From positions 1 through 22,232 of IMG/VR virus record IMGVR_UViG_3300037502_000679: a stretch of DNA of 22,232 nt. One strand, written 5' to 3'. This DNA is from a virus. Every line of letters begins with the position of its first letter. Position 1 is the stretch's first letter. The notes beneath the pieces are model-generated. The model ran no database searches. It worked only from the letters and a program-made list of their open reading frames with translations, and was not told where the DNA came from. The position numbers and the translations under genes are program-made. Shown in pieces: positions 1 through 6,688 of the stretch.

Positions 1-544
1 TCTGCATGACATTCCCAAGCATATCGACTACTTCTTCGAACTCTACTTCCTGCTTGATAACCTCTAAGGATTGATCTGCCAGCAATAGAGCAAGCTCATC
101 TTCAGACAGGTTCTCGTATTCTTCTTTGGTAACGTCTACACGCTCATCCCAATAAGACTTAACGACACCGACCTTCTGAAGCAGCGCATCTTTGAACCAG
201 TTATGAAGTATCAGGAGTCCGTCATTCTCACGGTAGAACACCCAATTACAGTAGTCTGTAGCCTGTTTAGCAGATTCCTCATCGCCGGGACTCTTAGGCT
301 CAAAGTAGACAATATCCTCTGTAGTCGTAAAGACTCGGATAAGCTGTGGAAGCGCACCATCAATAGCCTCTGCAACCTCGCCAGTGACAATCTGGCTACG
401 CCCCTCGACCTCGTTGCCGTAGGGTTGCCTCAGGTAATACTCTAAAGCTCGCTTACGATCCTCTACTGTCTCAGAATCAATGTAGCCAAGCGAGTTATCT
501 ATTTCATTTTCAAGGATTCCCTTGATTGTGCCTGAATCGAGCAT
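1..544 (-). CDS. Portal protein, N-terminal 181 residues (cut by window edge)
   Basis: The minus strand is open from an ATG at 544 to the window edge, giving 181 codons without a stop. The start has a good ribosome-binding site (AGGGG six nt upstream). The translation begins MLDSGTIKGILENEIDNS and includes LEYYLRQPYGNEVEGRSQIV, followed by a stretch ending in TTTEDIVYFEP. From memory this matches the N-terminal part of podovirus portal proteins (clip/wing region before the central channel). The portal is the dodecameric ring at the capsid vertex through which terminase pumps DNA. Its position, 27 bp downstream of the large terminase on the same strand, supports the call. The rest lies outside the window to the left. 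The family is assigned by pattern recognition only. Confidence 0.75.
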   Translation of the reverse strand, partial: MLDSGTIKGILENEIDNSLGYIDSETVEDRKRALEYYLRQPYGNEVEGRSQIVTGEVAEAIDGALPQLIRVFTTTEDIVYFEPKSPGDEESAKQATDYCNWVFYRENDGLLILHNWFKDALLQKVGVVKSYWDERVDVTKEEYENLSEDELALLLADQSLEVIKQEVEFEEVVDMLGNVMQ

Positions 545-571
545 AACAGCCCCTATGGGAAATTTTGCTCA

Positions 572-1828
572 TTATACAACCCATCTAACATTATTTGGCA
601 ACGGTTTTGACCACGAACCATCCGATTCGTCAAGACCTACTGCTAAATATCTCATTGCATCAGAGAAATGCGACGACCAGTCATGAAGTGGCTTGTCATA
701 GAACACGCTACGCTTCTCGTCATATTCCTTGCGATAGTTCCTCAAAGCATTTAATCCTTGCTTTGTATCAGGATGGAACCAGCATCTAGGAAGCAGCCTT
801 CTGGTGGCCTGAATACCGTCTGCAATCGATAGTCTAGGAGCTACAGTCACATTTAAACCAGCTTCCTGCAAGACTTCCTTACGGCTCTTACCTGTGCCTA
901 GTTCTCTTACCTCAACATCATGAGGAAGAATATGGTCAAAGCTCTGGTAATTGTTCTCGCGCAACCATGATACATACCAATCTAATCCTACTCCGTGATT
1001 TTCCACGCAGTCCAGTAAACGTACCTCTTTTCCAGCCACTTGAGCAACCCAGATAGCCGTTGAATCGCCCATCCCAATATCCCAAGCAGTAAAAGAACGA
1101 CAGAGATCGTCACGAGGAAACTCGGCAATACGACCATTAGCCTCAAGATCATTGATAATTGAGCCATAGTAACTACCCTCCACCGCTGCATTAAACGAGC
1201 ACTCGAACTCTTGGTCATACTTGTCCTGCCCCATTTCCCTGAGTGCAGCCTTAAGTTCTTGCTCTGGGATAATCTTAGTCTGACTGGCCTTGAACTCTAG
1301 GAATGACCAATCAGCTTCAGTCTTGGCTCTTTCTGCTAGATCATGGAAATGGTTATTACCTTTAGGAGTCCCAATGAACAAAGCCCACCCAAGACGATCT
1401 GCCAACGCTGGACGTATGATCTCGTTCCAAATCTTAGGGTTCTGATCCCCAACCTCATCGAGGCATACTCCGTCAAAGTACTGACCCCTAAGACTATCAG
1501 GATTGTCAGACCCGTAAAGACTAATCCTACGCCCCCAAAAATCAACGCGTAACTCAGCAATGTTAGCGATAGCTCCAAGTGGCCTTGTATATTCTAGTAA
1601 GTAATCCCAAGCAATCCTTTTGGCTTGACCATAAGTAGGCGCGATATACGCTAGTCGAGGGTTTGGCTTCTCGCATTGGATTGCACTCTTTATCAGATGA
1701 TTGATAGCAGCTACAGTTTTCCCAGCACGACGATGCATGACAGCAACTACAAACCTATGCTTATCTAGCGCCTCATGTAGATCGTACTGGTGAGGTCTTG
1801 GCTTGTAGTTAATAGTTATTTCTGCCAT
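572..1828 (-). CDS. Terminase large subunit
   Basis: This 418-residue protein is the ATP-driven DNA packaging motor and headful/cos nuclease. A Walker A-like motif, MHRRAGKT, lies at residues 31-38, and Walker B VCLDE at 121-125 carries the catalytic Glu. A coupling motif FIGTPKG lies at 151-157. The C-terminal RNase H-like nuclease domain starts near 245 with TAWDIGMGDST (catalytic Asp about 250), continues through LLDCVEN (about 271-277), and ends with HDWSSHFSDAMRYLA (382-396) supplying the last acidic residue. Length is usual for the shorter large terminases. The start ATG lies inside the end of the small-terminase candidate (13-bp overlap), so translation is probably coupled. The portal gene follows. 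Confidence 0.95.
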   Translation of the reverse strand: MAEITINYKPRPHQYDLHEALDKHRFVVAVMHRRAGKTVAAINHLIKSAIQCEKPNPRLAYIAPTYGQAKRIAWDYLLEYTRPLGAIANIAELRVDFWGRRISLYGSDNPDSLRGQYFDGVCLDEVGDQNPKIWNEIIRPALADRLGWALFIGTPKGNNHFHDLAERAKTEADWSFLEFKASQTKIIPEQELKAALREMGQDKYDQEFECSFNAAVEGSYYGSIINDLEANGRIAEFPRDDLCRSFTAWDIGMGDSTAIWVAQVAGKEVRLLDCVENHGVGLDWYVSWLRENNYQSFDHILPHDVEVRELGTGKSRKEVLQEAGLNVTVAPRLSIADGIQATRRLLPRCWFHPDTKQGLNALRNYRKEYDEKRSVFYDKPLHDWSSHFSDAMRYLAVGLDESDGSWSKPLPNNVRWVV

Positions 1829-2130
1829 GTAACCACGTGTTGTTGAGGCTCTCCATCCTTACCTGTAACCTCTGTTCTAGCCAGCTTAGGGATATGGTAC
1901 TCACTGAGCTTATTCATCAGGTCTAAGGCTTTGTAAGGATCTTCCTGAGCTACCTCATTTAGCCACTTGTCCATGTTAGGAGCATTGCGCTCTAGTAGAT
2001 TAGCTATAGCCTCTCTGACGATAGCTGTGGACTTATTAGGCACTCCCTTAGGTCTACCCTTACCTGCATTAGTTAAAGTAGGGTAATTTTCAGGTATTTT
2101 CTGCTCTACTTTGCTGCTTTCTGTTTCCAT
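1816..2130 (-). CDS. Probable terminase small subunit
   Basis: This protein has 104 residues and sits immediately upstream of, and overlaps, the large terminase, which is the classical place for the DNA-recognition subunit. It has a basic GRPKGVPNKST motif at residues 25-35 and then a helical stretch (about 36-85) with DKWLNEVAQEDPYKALDLMN. The GRPKG(V/S)PNK signature is common in short proteins encoded next to phage large terminases. No classical helix-turn-helix is obvious by eye. The start ATG at 2130 has an AGAGG about 10 nt upstream. Function rests on position and the signature, so a different terminase-adjacent DNA-binding protein is possible. Confidence 0.6.
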   Translation of the reverse strand: METESSKVEQKIPENYPTLTNAGKGRPKGVPNKSTAIVREAIANLLERNAPNMDKWLNEVAQEDPYKALDLMNKLSEYHIPKLARTEVTGKDGEPQQHVVTWQK

Positions 2131-2151
2131 TTTTGCATTACCTCTTAGGTG

Positions 2152-2853
2152 TCATGCGTAGAATATCTCATACATATCTGGCCTATTAGCCTTTAACCAC
2201 GCTTTAGGCTCCTCTAAACACTTCTCGTAGTCCATCCCTACCGTCTGACTACCTGCATGATGTACATACGCTGTACTTACAAAGTGCTTAAATCCCGCCC
2301 TTCTCATATCTAAGCAGATTATATTATCGGAAAACCAATTAATGCTAGGAAATTTAGCCGCGCCCCATGCTTCCTTTGTCACCACAGCGCATATCGGAGC
2401 TATAACGTCTACTTCCTTAATGTTTCCTTCGCTTAAGTATTTCAGGCCAGCTATCTTGTCTCCCTCTACCGGGAACCTAATATTCTGCTCACGCAATACG
2501 TAATCCGATCTGCATCCCAGCCATCCTAATTTATATTCTCTATCAACTGTCAGGAATTCATAGTCTTTCTTTAACTTTTGATAGGTATCAGGAGCAAATA
2601 CCACATCATCATTGCATACAATCAATGAATCATGTTTGAGAAACGCATAATCGATAATGTCATTATACGCATCCCCGAAATTGGAAGCAGTATTTGGTCG
2701 GAATATGATGTTTCCGTAATCTCTGATTCTTGCCCAGAGTGCCAGATTATTTCCGCTAAGGTATATAGGTATGTCTCTGGTATATTGTTTAAGTGACTCC
2801 AGAAGAACATAAACAGACGGACTATTTACCGTAGCTATTACGATTGCTTGCAA
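2152..2853 (-). CDS. Glycosyltransferase-like protein (GT-A fold)
   Basis: This protein has 233 residues. It starts at TTG (2853), chosen because a perfect AGGAGG stands 4 nt upstream and no ATG follows early. The N-terminal strand MQAIVIATVNSPSVYVLLES suits a nucleotide-sugar binding Rossmann-like start. VCNDDVVFAPDTYQKL (about 79-94) carries an NDDV that can serve as the metal-binding DXD motif. Later segments (VDVIAPICAVVTKEAWG, NWFSDNIICLDMRRAGFKH and a C-terminal YVHHAGSQT) fit the acceptor half of GT2-like enzymes, including the terminal His often bound to metal. Transferred sugar and acceptor are unknown: it may modify phage DNA, a virion protein or host surface glycan. It is preceded by the structured intergenic region at 2870-3041. 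Confidence 0.75.
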   Translation of the reverse strand: MQAIVIATVNSPSVYVLLESLKQYTRDIPIYLSGNNLALWARIRDYGNIIFRPNTASNFGDAYNDIIDYAFLKHDSLIVCNDDVVFAPDTYQKLKKDYEFLTVDREYKLGWLGCRSDYVLREQNIRFPVEGDKIAGLKYLSEGNIKEVDVIAPICAVVTKEAWGAAKFPSINWFSDNIICLDMRRAGFKHFVSTAYVHHAGSQTVGMDYEKCLEEPKAWLKANRPDMYEIFYA

Positions 2854-2869
2854 GAAACCTCCTATAAGT

Positions 2870-3041
2870 TGTTGGTGGCCGGTGCTGATCTCCGGCTTCC
2901 GCGATCCATAGTCGCCATCAAGCGTTCACGAACTACGGTTGCGCATCAGCCTGCGCATTCACCAACACGACTGAGGACTGCTGCCATCTCCTAGATACCG
3001 CCCCATACCCTGTCGATGCATTCCGGCGTGGCAGTCTTCAG
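2870..3041 (-). ncRNA. Candidate structured RNA / 5' leader element with kissing loops
   Basis: The 198-nt gap between two co-directional glycosyltransferase genes is visibly GC-richer than its surroundings and full of inverted repeats. Outer stem: TGTTGGTG (2870-2877) with CACCAACA (2960-2967). Inside it are hairpins GCCGG/CCGGC (2878-2882/2892-2896), GCGA/TCGC (2901-2904/2912-2915), GTT/AAC with CACG loop (2924-2933) and TGCGC/GCGCA (2940-2944/2953-2957). The loop at 2884-2889 (GCTGAT) is perfectly complementary to the loop at 2945-2950 (ATCAGC). A second long hairpin pairs 2971-2981 with 3031-3041. Read on the minus strand, the element ends 6 nt before the AGGAGG of the next gene, so a cis-regulatory leader is the simplest reading. 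A stable small RNA, or a packaging site near the terminase genes, is also possible. Only 18- and 20-codon ORFs lie inside. Confidence 0.55.
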
Positions 3042-3051
3042 GTTTCAATCC

Positions 3052-3972
3052 TCATGCGTCTTGATGCTGCTTATATTCCTCAAATGTCCTATTTAGAACG
3101 TCTTTGAAAGACTCGTTAAATGGTCTTGCCTTAGTCTTACCTTCCATCTGACGAGTAATACTTCCACCCATTAAATCAATGTAATATTGCAATAACGCAA
3201 AATACTTTTCCTCCGATACAAACTTCCTGTATTCCCGAATCAACCACAGCATAATTACCGGAAATACATAATCATAATCGCCTAACCATTCAGCAGTTCC
3301 CCAAAAATTAAATGTCTTAGGACTCTGGCTATATACTGCTTTTGTATCTTTAGTGAAACATTTTATCAGCGGTACATTATGCACCTGCCTAATTCTTGCA
3401 TCTGTCTCGTCATTCTTTATCGGCTTATCCCACCTACAAACATCCTGACGGAAACAATTAACCATTAACTCACCTAACAGCGTATCCGCTACATTAGGGT
3501 CAATAAGGTCAACAAACTTACACTCTACTATTCCCTCATATTTCCCTTTGATATTCCCCATTGGAACATCAGGAAACGCATCCCAGACTCTACCTGCATC
3601 ATCCGGGCTAAATGCCATTGTGTTGCAATAAATGTAATCTACATCGTAATTCGTTAGGACAAGTAGCTCACCTATTGAGCCGGGAATAAGGTAGTCATCA
3701 TCCCCAATAATCCAGACAAACTTAGACTTAAACGGCAGGTTATACGCATAAATAAAGTTAGCCGCAGCACCTAGATTCTCTGCGTTATGCCTAACCTCTA
3801 TCCATTTCTGAGCGTCAAGATATTCTTTAGTCCCATCTGTACTGCCGTTATTCGAGACAAATATCTTTACCCTGTCCTCATAGCCTTTTAAATCATATCT
3901 AATTGCTCTTAGACAATTCTTGAGCTTACTTAACCGATTGTAAGTCGGTATGTAGATTGTTAAATCTGTCAC
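3052..3972 (-). CDS. Family 2 glycosyltransferase
   Basis: This protein has 306 residues and a classical GT2 (GT-A fold) N-terminus. LTIYIPTYNR (4-13) is the first nucleotide-binding strand, FVSNNGSTDGTKEYL (38-52) the second, NAENLGAAANFIYAY (63-77) the third, and VWIIGDDDYLIPGSI (86-100) contains the DXD metal site (Asp 91-93). The enzyme should transfer a sugar from an NDP-sugar; acceptor unknown. It starts at GTG (3972), overlapping the stop of the upstream gene as GTGA, so it is translationally coupled. Together with the second glycosyltransferase it forms a pair between the early genes and the terminase. The C-terminal 150 residues are not diagnostic. Confidence 0.85.
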   Translation of the reverse strand: MTDLTIYIPTYNRLSKLKNCLRAIRYDLKGYEDRVKIFVSNNGSTDGTKEYLDAQKWIEVRHNAENLGAAANFIYAYNLPFKSKFVWIIGDDDYLIPGSIGELLVLTNYDVDYIYCNTMAFSPDDAGRVWDAFPDVPMGNIKGKYEGIVECKFVDLIDPNVADTLLGELMVNCFRQDVCRWDKPIKNDETDARIRQVHNVPLIKCFTKDTKAVYSQSPKTFNFWGTAEWLGDYDYVFPVIMLWLIREYRKFVSEEKYFALLQYYIDLMGGSITRQMEGKTKARPFNESFKDVLNRTFEEYKQHQDA

Positions 3973-4271
3973 TTTTTCTTGTTTCGAGCAGATATTGCAG
4001 CAGCTTTCTTCTTAGCATCAGCCTTTGAACTAGCTCCCCACGCCTGAAGGCTCAGAAGCAGTCTAGTAGGCTCACCATTGGGTTTTCGCTCTGCTCCCGG
4101 CATATTCCCCATCCTAGCCAAGAAAGACGCTCTACGTCCAGAATCACCAGACTTTAATGGAGCCTTTAGGTCTGATCCCGGATTCGCTGCTTCATAAGAC
4201 TTACGACCTTTCTCATTAAGCCCTCCAGCCTTATTCTTGCCTTCCTTACGAGTCCATGCAGGTGATTTCAT
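3969..4271 (-). CDS. Small basic protein, DUF6321-like
   Basis: This 100-residue Lys/Arg/Gly-rich protein starts MKSPAWTRKEGKNKAGGLNE and contains GRRASFLARMGNMPG and RLLLSLQAWGASSKADAKK. I recall this pattern as the DUF6321 family seen in many phages and metagenomic viral contigs; function unknown. It has no membrane segment or signal peptide. The high positive charge and lack of acidic clusters suggest a nucleic-acid or packaging-related role, but that is inference. It overlaps the next gene by 4 bp (GTGA) and the upstream 52-residue gene by 4 bp (ATGA), so three short basic genes are read as a chain. Confidence 0.7.
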   Translation of the reverse strand: MKSPAWTRKEGKNKAGGLNEKGRKSYEAANPGSDLKAPLKSGDSGRRASFLARMGNMPGAERKPNGEPTRLLLSLQAWGASSKADAKKKAAAISARNKKK

Positions 4272-4426
4272 TTCTTCCTCGCTGCTCTTAAGTTATCCAC
4301 CAAATTCGGATATGGCCTACCTGCTGCCTTTGCCATCTTCTTAGCGGAAGTCTTTTGCGCTGGAGTAAGTTTCTGGGGCTTTCCTGCGTCTTTTGGCCTA
4401 GCTTTGTCCCAGATAGGCTTTTTCAT
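4268..4426 (-). CDS. Small basic hypothetical protein (52 aa)
   Basis: The ATG at 4426 opens 52 codons ending in a TGA that overlaps the start of the next gene (ATGA). The translation begins MKKPIWDKARPKDAGKPQK and ends in NLVDNLRAARKK, with about one third Lys/Arg. The start also overlaps the stop of the 53-residue gene upstream (ATGA). Stop-start overlap on both sides is strong evidence that it is real despite its size. Its opening (MKxPxW) echoes the neighbouring DUF6321-like protein, so the two may be related or recognise the same partner. No known function. Confidence 0.7.
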   Translation of the reverse strand: MKKPIWDKARPKDAGKPQKLTPAQKTSAKKMAKAAGRPYPNLVDNLRAARKK

Positions 4427-4584
4427 TTCTTCTTACCCTTTGCCATCTTTGCTTCACTCAACGCAATAGCAATCGCCTGTTTAGGATTCTTAACAACCTT
4501 ACCGCCTTTGCCTGAGTGCAACGTGCCTTCCTTGAACTCACCCATAACCTTGCCAACCTTCTTTTCCATCTTAGTTTTCTTCAT
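4423..4584 (-). CDS. Small basic protein, DUF6496-like (53 aa)
   Basis: This protein of 53 codons begins MKKTKMEKKVGKVMGEFKEG and carries a central LHSGKGGKVVKNPKQAIAIA, then ALSEAK and a poly-lysine tail. This central pattern (KVM.EFK.G.L.SG.GG.VVKN..QAIAIALSEA) is what I remember of DUF6496, a short family found in phages and bacteria with no assigned biochemistry. The repeated Gly-Lys and the helical Ala-rich end suggest a small nucleic-acid-binding fold. The start overlaps the end of the HNH gene by 14 bp and the stop overlaps the next start by 4 bp. Confidence 0.7.
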   Translation of the reverse strand: MKKTKMEKKVGKVMGEFKEGTLHSGKGGKVVKNPKQAIAIALSEAKMAKGKKK

Positions 4585-4861
4585 TTAATACTTCCTCTAG
4601 CTTGTCTTTAAGTTCCCATTCGGTAACAGAATATCGCTTTTCAAAAGCCTTACGGCCTAAACCGTGATACCCAGTGTTACCCCTGTGATGCTCAGGACAT
4701 AAAGGAATAGCATTGTCATGAGAGTTCCTAACACCCATCCCTAAGCCCATACCCCTGATATGATGAATCTCAGCAGGAGTGCCAGCATTCCCAAGTTTAT
4801 AGCACAATATACAGCCAATATCAGCTATTTTGGATAGGTATTCTTTCTCTCTTTTTCTCAT
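4571..4861 (-). CDS. HNH nuclease, Ref-like
   Basis: This 96-residue protein has a compact zinc-supported HNH motif. CILC (Cys17, Cys20) and EIHHI (His33-His34) come first, with CPEHH (Cys55, His58, His59) and a following GYHGLGRKAFEKRY. The spacing resembles the Ref/DUF968 type of HNH nucleases: bacteriophage P1 Ref is a RecA-dependent nuclease and other members are replication-associated. It could nick or cut DNA during recombination or packaging; HNH proteins near terminases can assist cos cleavage, but this one lies several genes away. Start ATG 4861 follows the upstream TAA directly, and its AGAGGA site lies inside the end of that upstream gene. Confidence 0.8.
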   Translation of the reverse strand: MRKREKEYLSKIADIGCILCYKLGNAGTPAEIHHIRGMGLGMGVRNSHDNAIPLCPEHHRGNTGYHGLGRKAFEKRYSVTEWELKDKLEEVLNEEN

Positions 4862-5107
4862 TTATCCTCTAGCTCGAATAGCCTCAGCACAAACCAACTC
4901 AATACGATCTCCATAATAGTCTTGTGAACTGTCAATAATTTCACATATTTTCGCGCATTCTTCTCTTTCTTTCTTTACCGCAGCATCAATAGCTTCCTTA
5001 GATGCCTCAATAATCGCAATATTGTGTTTTATTAATATCTGCTCAATAAGCCACAATACATTCTCACCCAAATATGCCGCGGCTTCTCTTTTTTCATCTT
5101 CAGTCAT
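4862..5107 (-). CDS. Small phage protein with EREECAK...AIRARG tail
   Basis: I chose the start MTEDEKREAAAYLGENV at 5107 (81 residues). It gives an 8-bp overlap (ATGACTGA) with the upstream gene, while the longer start would need a hydrophobic N-terminus lying fully inside that gene. The protein is helical and charged. Residues from about 48 carry VKKEREECAKICE and it ends CAEAIRARG, a C-terminal module also found in the gene at 7747-8034. The module recurs in many short phage proteins without a known function. There are no catalytic motifs. Confidence 0.7.
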   Translation of the reverse strand: MTEDEKREAAAYLGENVLWLIEQILIKHNIAIIEASKEAIDAAVKKEREECAKICEIIDSSQDYYGDRIELVCAEAIRARG

Positions 5108-5378
5108 AGTTACACTCGCATAAGAAACTATAGCAATCAGGACAATATCCAATTTCAGAGAGCTTCATCCTTACACCCCATCTAGCTTTTCCGAATCTTT
5201 TACAAGCCTCTAAGTCATTGCTATCAGGCAAGTCAGTATCAAGAAACCTAGCTATGCACTCAAATAGTTCGTCATGCTGAGTCCATACCGTATCTAAACT
5301 CTTTGTCTGGCTTTGAATCGTGGCTTCCATCCGATCAATAGTGGCTTGTTGTTCCGCAATAACTCGCTCAAGACTCAT
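5100..5378 (-). CDS. Coiled-coil protein with C-terminal cysteine cluster
   Basis: The start ATG at 5378 (92 residues) is chosen because GGAG lies 8 nt upstream (CCGGAGAAAAAGAATG). The longer start at 5420 lacks such a site and overlaps the upstream gene more. Residues 1-40 (MSLERVIAEQQATIDRMEAT...) look like a coiled coil. The C-terminus has four cysteines, YCPDCYSFLCECNYD (Cys79, 82, 87, 89), a likely small zinc knuckle. Function unknown; the layout suggests a small oligomeric zinc-binding accessory protein. Overlaps its upstream neighbour by 11 bp and its downstream one by 8 bp. Confidence 0.65.
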   Translation of the reverse strand: MSLERVIAEQQATIDRMEATIQSQTKSLDTVWTQHDELFECIARFLDTDLPDSNDLEACKRFGKARWGVRMKLSEIGYCPDCYSFLCECNYD

Positions 5379-5556
5379 TCTTTTTCTCCGGTTGATAATC
5401 ACGGAATGACTCACCCTCATTGCATTTAGGACATACAGTTACTGTACCGTCAGAACACCACGGATCATTAGCCGTAGGGATTTCGTCCCAATTATCAACA
5501 TATCCACAATACTCACATTCAGCCAGATTTGAATCGTCAGTTTCTTTATATTCCAT
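5368..5556 (-). CDS. Small zinc-ribbon protein
   Basis: This protein has 62 residues with two Cys-x2-Cys pairs: CEYC (Cys14, Cys17) and CPKC (Cys42, Cys45), separated by an acidic, Trp-containing segment. This is the layout of a rubredoxin/zinc-ribbon fold that holds one zinc ion. Such stand-alone ribbons in phages usually act as nucleic-acid or protein-interaction adaptors, and nothing here says which. It overlaps the 219-residue gene upstream by 11 bp, which fits co-translation in the leftward early operon. Confidence 0.65.
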   Translation of the reverse strand: MEYKETDDSNLAECEYCGYVDNWDEIPTANDPWCSDGTVTVCPKCNEGESFRDYQPEKKNES

Positions 5557-6205
5557 TGTTCTTTTCCTTTACCTTGGCTTCGATGGCTCGGGCAAATGAA
5601 CGCATGCGCTGGTCTACTTCCGTCCAGCAGGCATCTTCAATTTCCTCATCCGTCAGCCCTATGAACTTGCGCTGTGGTGGGGTGTCGTGTGACGTTTGAT
5701 CCATCATTACTGTTCGCGCTAATGCTTCGCAGGTTTGACATGGTGTTGGGTCTGCATACAGCGGAATGTATTTCAAATGCTCCCCACGCTCATGCTGTGC
5801 CACGCTGCAATACTTCAGGTCAGTCACGGCATGAGGCTGCGCATCAGTCAGGTTTTCTACCCACGCCACCGGCTCTTGCTTCACCGCGTCCTTCAAACTC
5901 ACGCAAGTACCACACAACGCACCATCGTCAGGCACGATACCGTCACCGCATGAACAATAGACACGCTGTGGTGTGGCGTTGACAGTCAAGATTCCGTCTT
6001 GTTTTGTTTCATACACTGGAAGGGTTCCAAACAACTTCGCCACCGGCTCCGGTTCAGGTGCGCTTAGTCTGGCGAGGAGCAAATCAATTGCTGCGTCGTA
6101 CAAGTCGCCACCTTCAGGCTGCTTAATCTTTTCTCTGCTGGAAATAAAAACTCTGGCGTGTTGCATCGTTTTTAGCACATACTGCATCAGTTCTCTATCT
6201 CTCAT
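5546..6205 (-). CDS. Mosaic hypothetical phage protein with Cys motif
   Basis: This protein has 219 residues. Segments in order: a helical N-terminus with DLYDAAIDLLLARLSAPEPE (34-53), a CSCG...CGTC cysteine set (Cys84, 86, 98, 101) that could bind zinc, an EPVAWVENLTDAQPHAV stretch (111-127) leading to YIPLYADP (146-153), and a C-terminal FIGLTDEEIEDACW with FARAIEAKVKEKN. The 'EPVAW...PLY' and 'LTDEEI...FARAIEAK' pieces recur, from memory, as exchangeable modules in hypothetical proteins of betaproteobacterial phages. The gene is visibly GC-richer than its neighbours, which hints at recent acquisition. The start is fixed by ACTAGGAGAATAATATG. Function unknown. Confidence 0.65.
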   Translation of the reverse strand: MRDRELMQYVLKTMQHARVFISSREKIKQPEGGDLYDAAIDLLLARLSAPEPEPVAKLFGTLPVYETKQDGILTVNATPQRVYCSCGDGIVPDDGALCGTCVSLKDAVKQEPVAWVENLTDAQPHAVTDLKYCSVAQHERGEHLKYIPLYADPTPCQTCEALARTVMMDQTSHDTPPQRKFIGLTDEEIEDACWTEVDQRMRSFARAIEAKVKEKNNGI

Positions 6206-6214
6206 ATTATTCTC

Positions 6215-6685
6215 CTAGTTAGTATTACGGTCTATCGCTCGATTAGAGGCTTCCTGTGACCTCCACACATCGATCCTTGCCTGTGCAGCTACCAGCTCCC
6301 ATTTCAACGCCTCAGCCCTCTCTACAGCTTCCTGAAGCCCTTTAAGTACCTCACGATATTCTGGATGAGCATAAGCATAATTCTCCCTATCCGCTATCGT
6401 ATTGCCTGTTGCCCTAGCAAATAATATTGCCTTCTTGCTCTTACGAAACTCCTCAAGATACGTTACCTCAGCCTTTGCCTTAGCATAAGCTCCTGCGTTC
6501 TTAAGCATAAAATCTATAGCTTTATGAGGATCAATTGTTTTCATATTGCAATTATATTCCTTTAGACAATAGTAGAGGCCAAGAAGGTGATATTCCCATC
6601 TTTCAGCCATCCTGTTAGGACTGCTGCACCCAGAAGGTCTACATTCAATTTCCAGAGCGCCCGTATCGTGGACTAACCGTACCAT
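6215..6685 (-). CDS. Conserved helical phage protein of unknown function
   Basis: The C-terminal 108 residues from MKTIDPHKAIDFMLKNAG onward are a charged helical protein with KAEVTYLEEFRKSKKAILFA, AYAHPEYREVLKGL and VAAQARIDVWRSQEASNR, a pattern I recall in small conserved phage proteins near replication genes. An in-frame ATG at 6544 could start this core alone, but its ribosome site (AAAGGA) is about 13 nt away. The frame stays open upstream to an ATG at 6685 (and GTG at 6688). The extra 48 residues (with CRPSGCSSPNRMAERWEYH) look protein-like, so the longer form is listed. The 6685 start sits against the TAG of a possible upstream ORF (TAGGTGATG). Start uncertain; function unknown. Confidence 0.6.
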   Translation of the reverse strand: MVRLVHDTGALEIECRPSGCSSPNRMAERWEYHLLGLYYCLKEYNCNMKTIDPHKAIDFMLKNAGAYAKAKAEVTYLEEFRKSKKAILFARATGNTIADRENYAYAHPEYREVLKGLQEAVERAEALKWELVAAQARIDVWRSQEASNRAIDRNTN

Positions 6686-6688
6686 CAC

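Noticed and set aside
1336-1578. Hydrophobic 80-codon minus frame inside the terminase gene (and a plus-strand frame at 1343-1552)
   Set aside because: Frame shadows of the terminase ATPase domain; the terminase frame has all catalytic motifs.
2870-2967. tRNA-like gene
   Set aside because: The four-hairpin layout recalls a cloverleaf, but arm lengths, anticodon loop and the conserved T-loop bases do not match, and there is no acceptor-stem geometry.
2862-3020. Short minus-strand peptides (18 and 20 codons; one reads MATMDRGSRRSAPATNNL)
   Set aside because: They are very short, lack ribosome sites and lie inside the strongly paired RNA; kept only as an alternative explanation for the region.
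5674-6218. Three plus-strand frames opposite the 219-residue gene
   Set aside because: GC-richer DNA gives longer chance frames; the minus-strand gene has the start module and recognisable protein modules.
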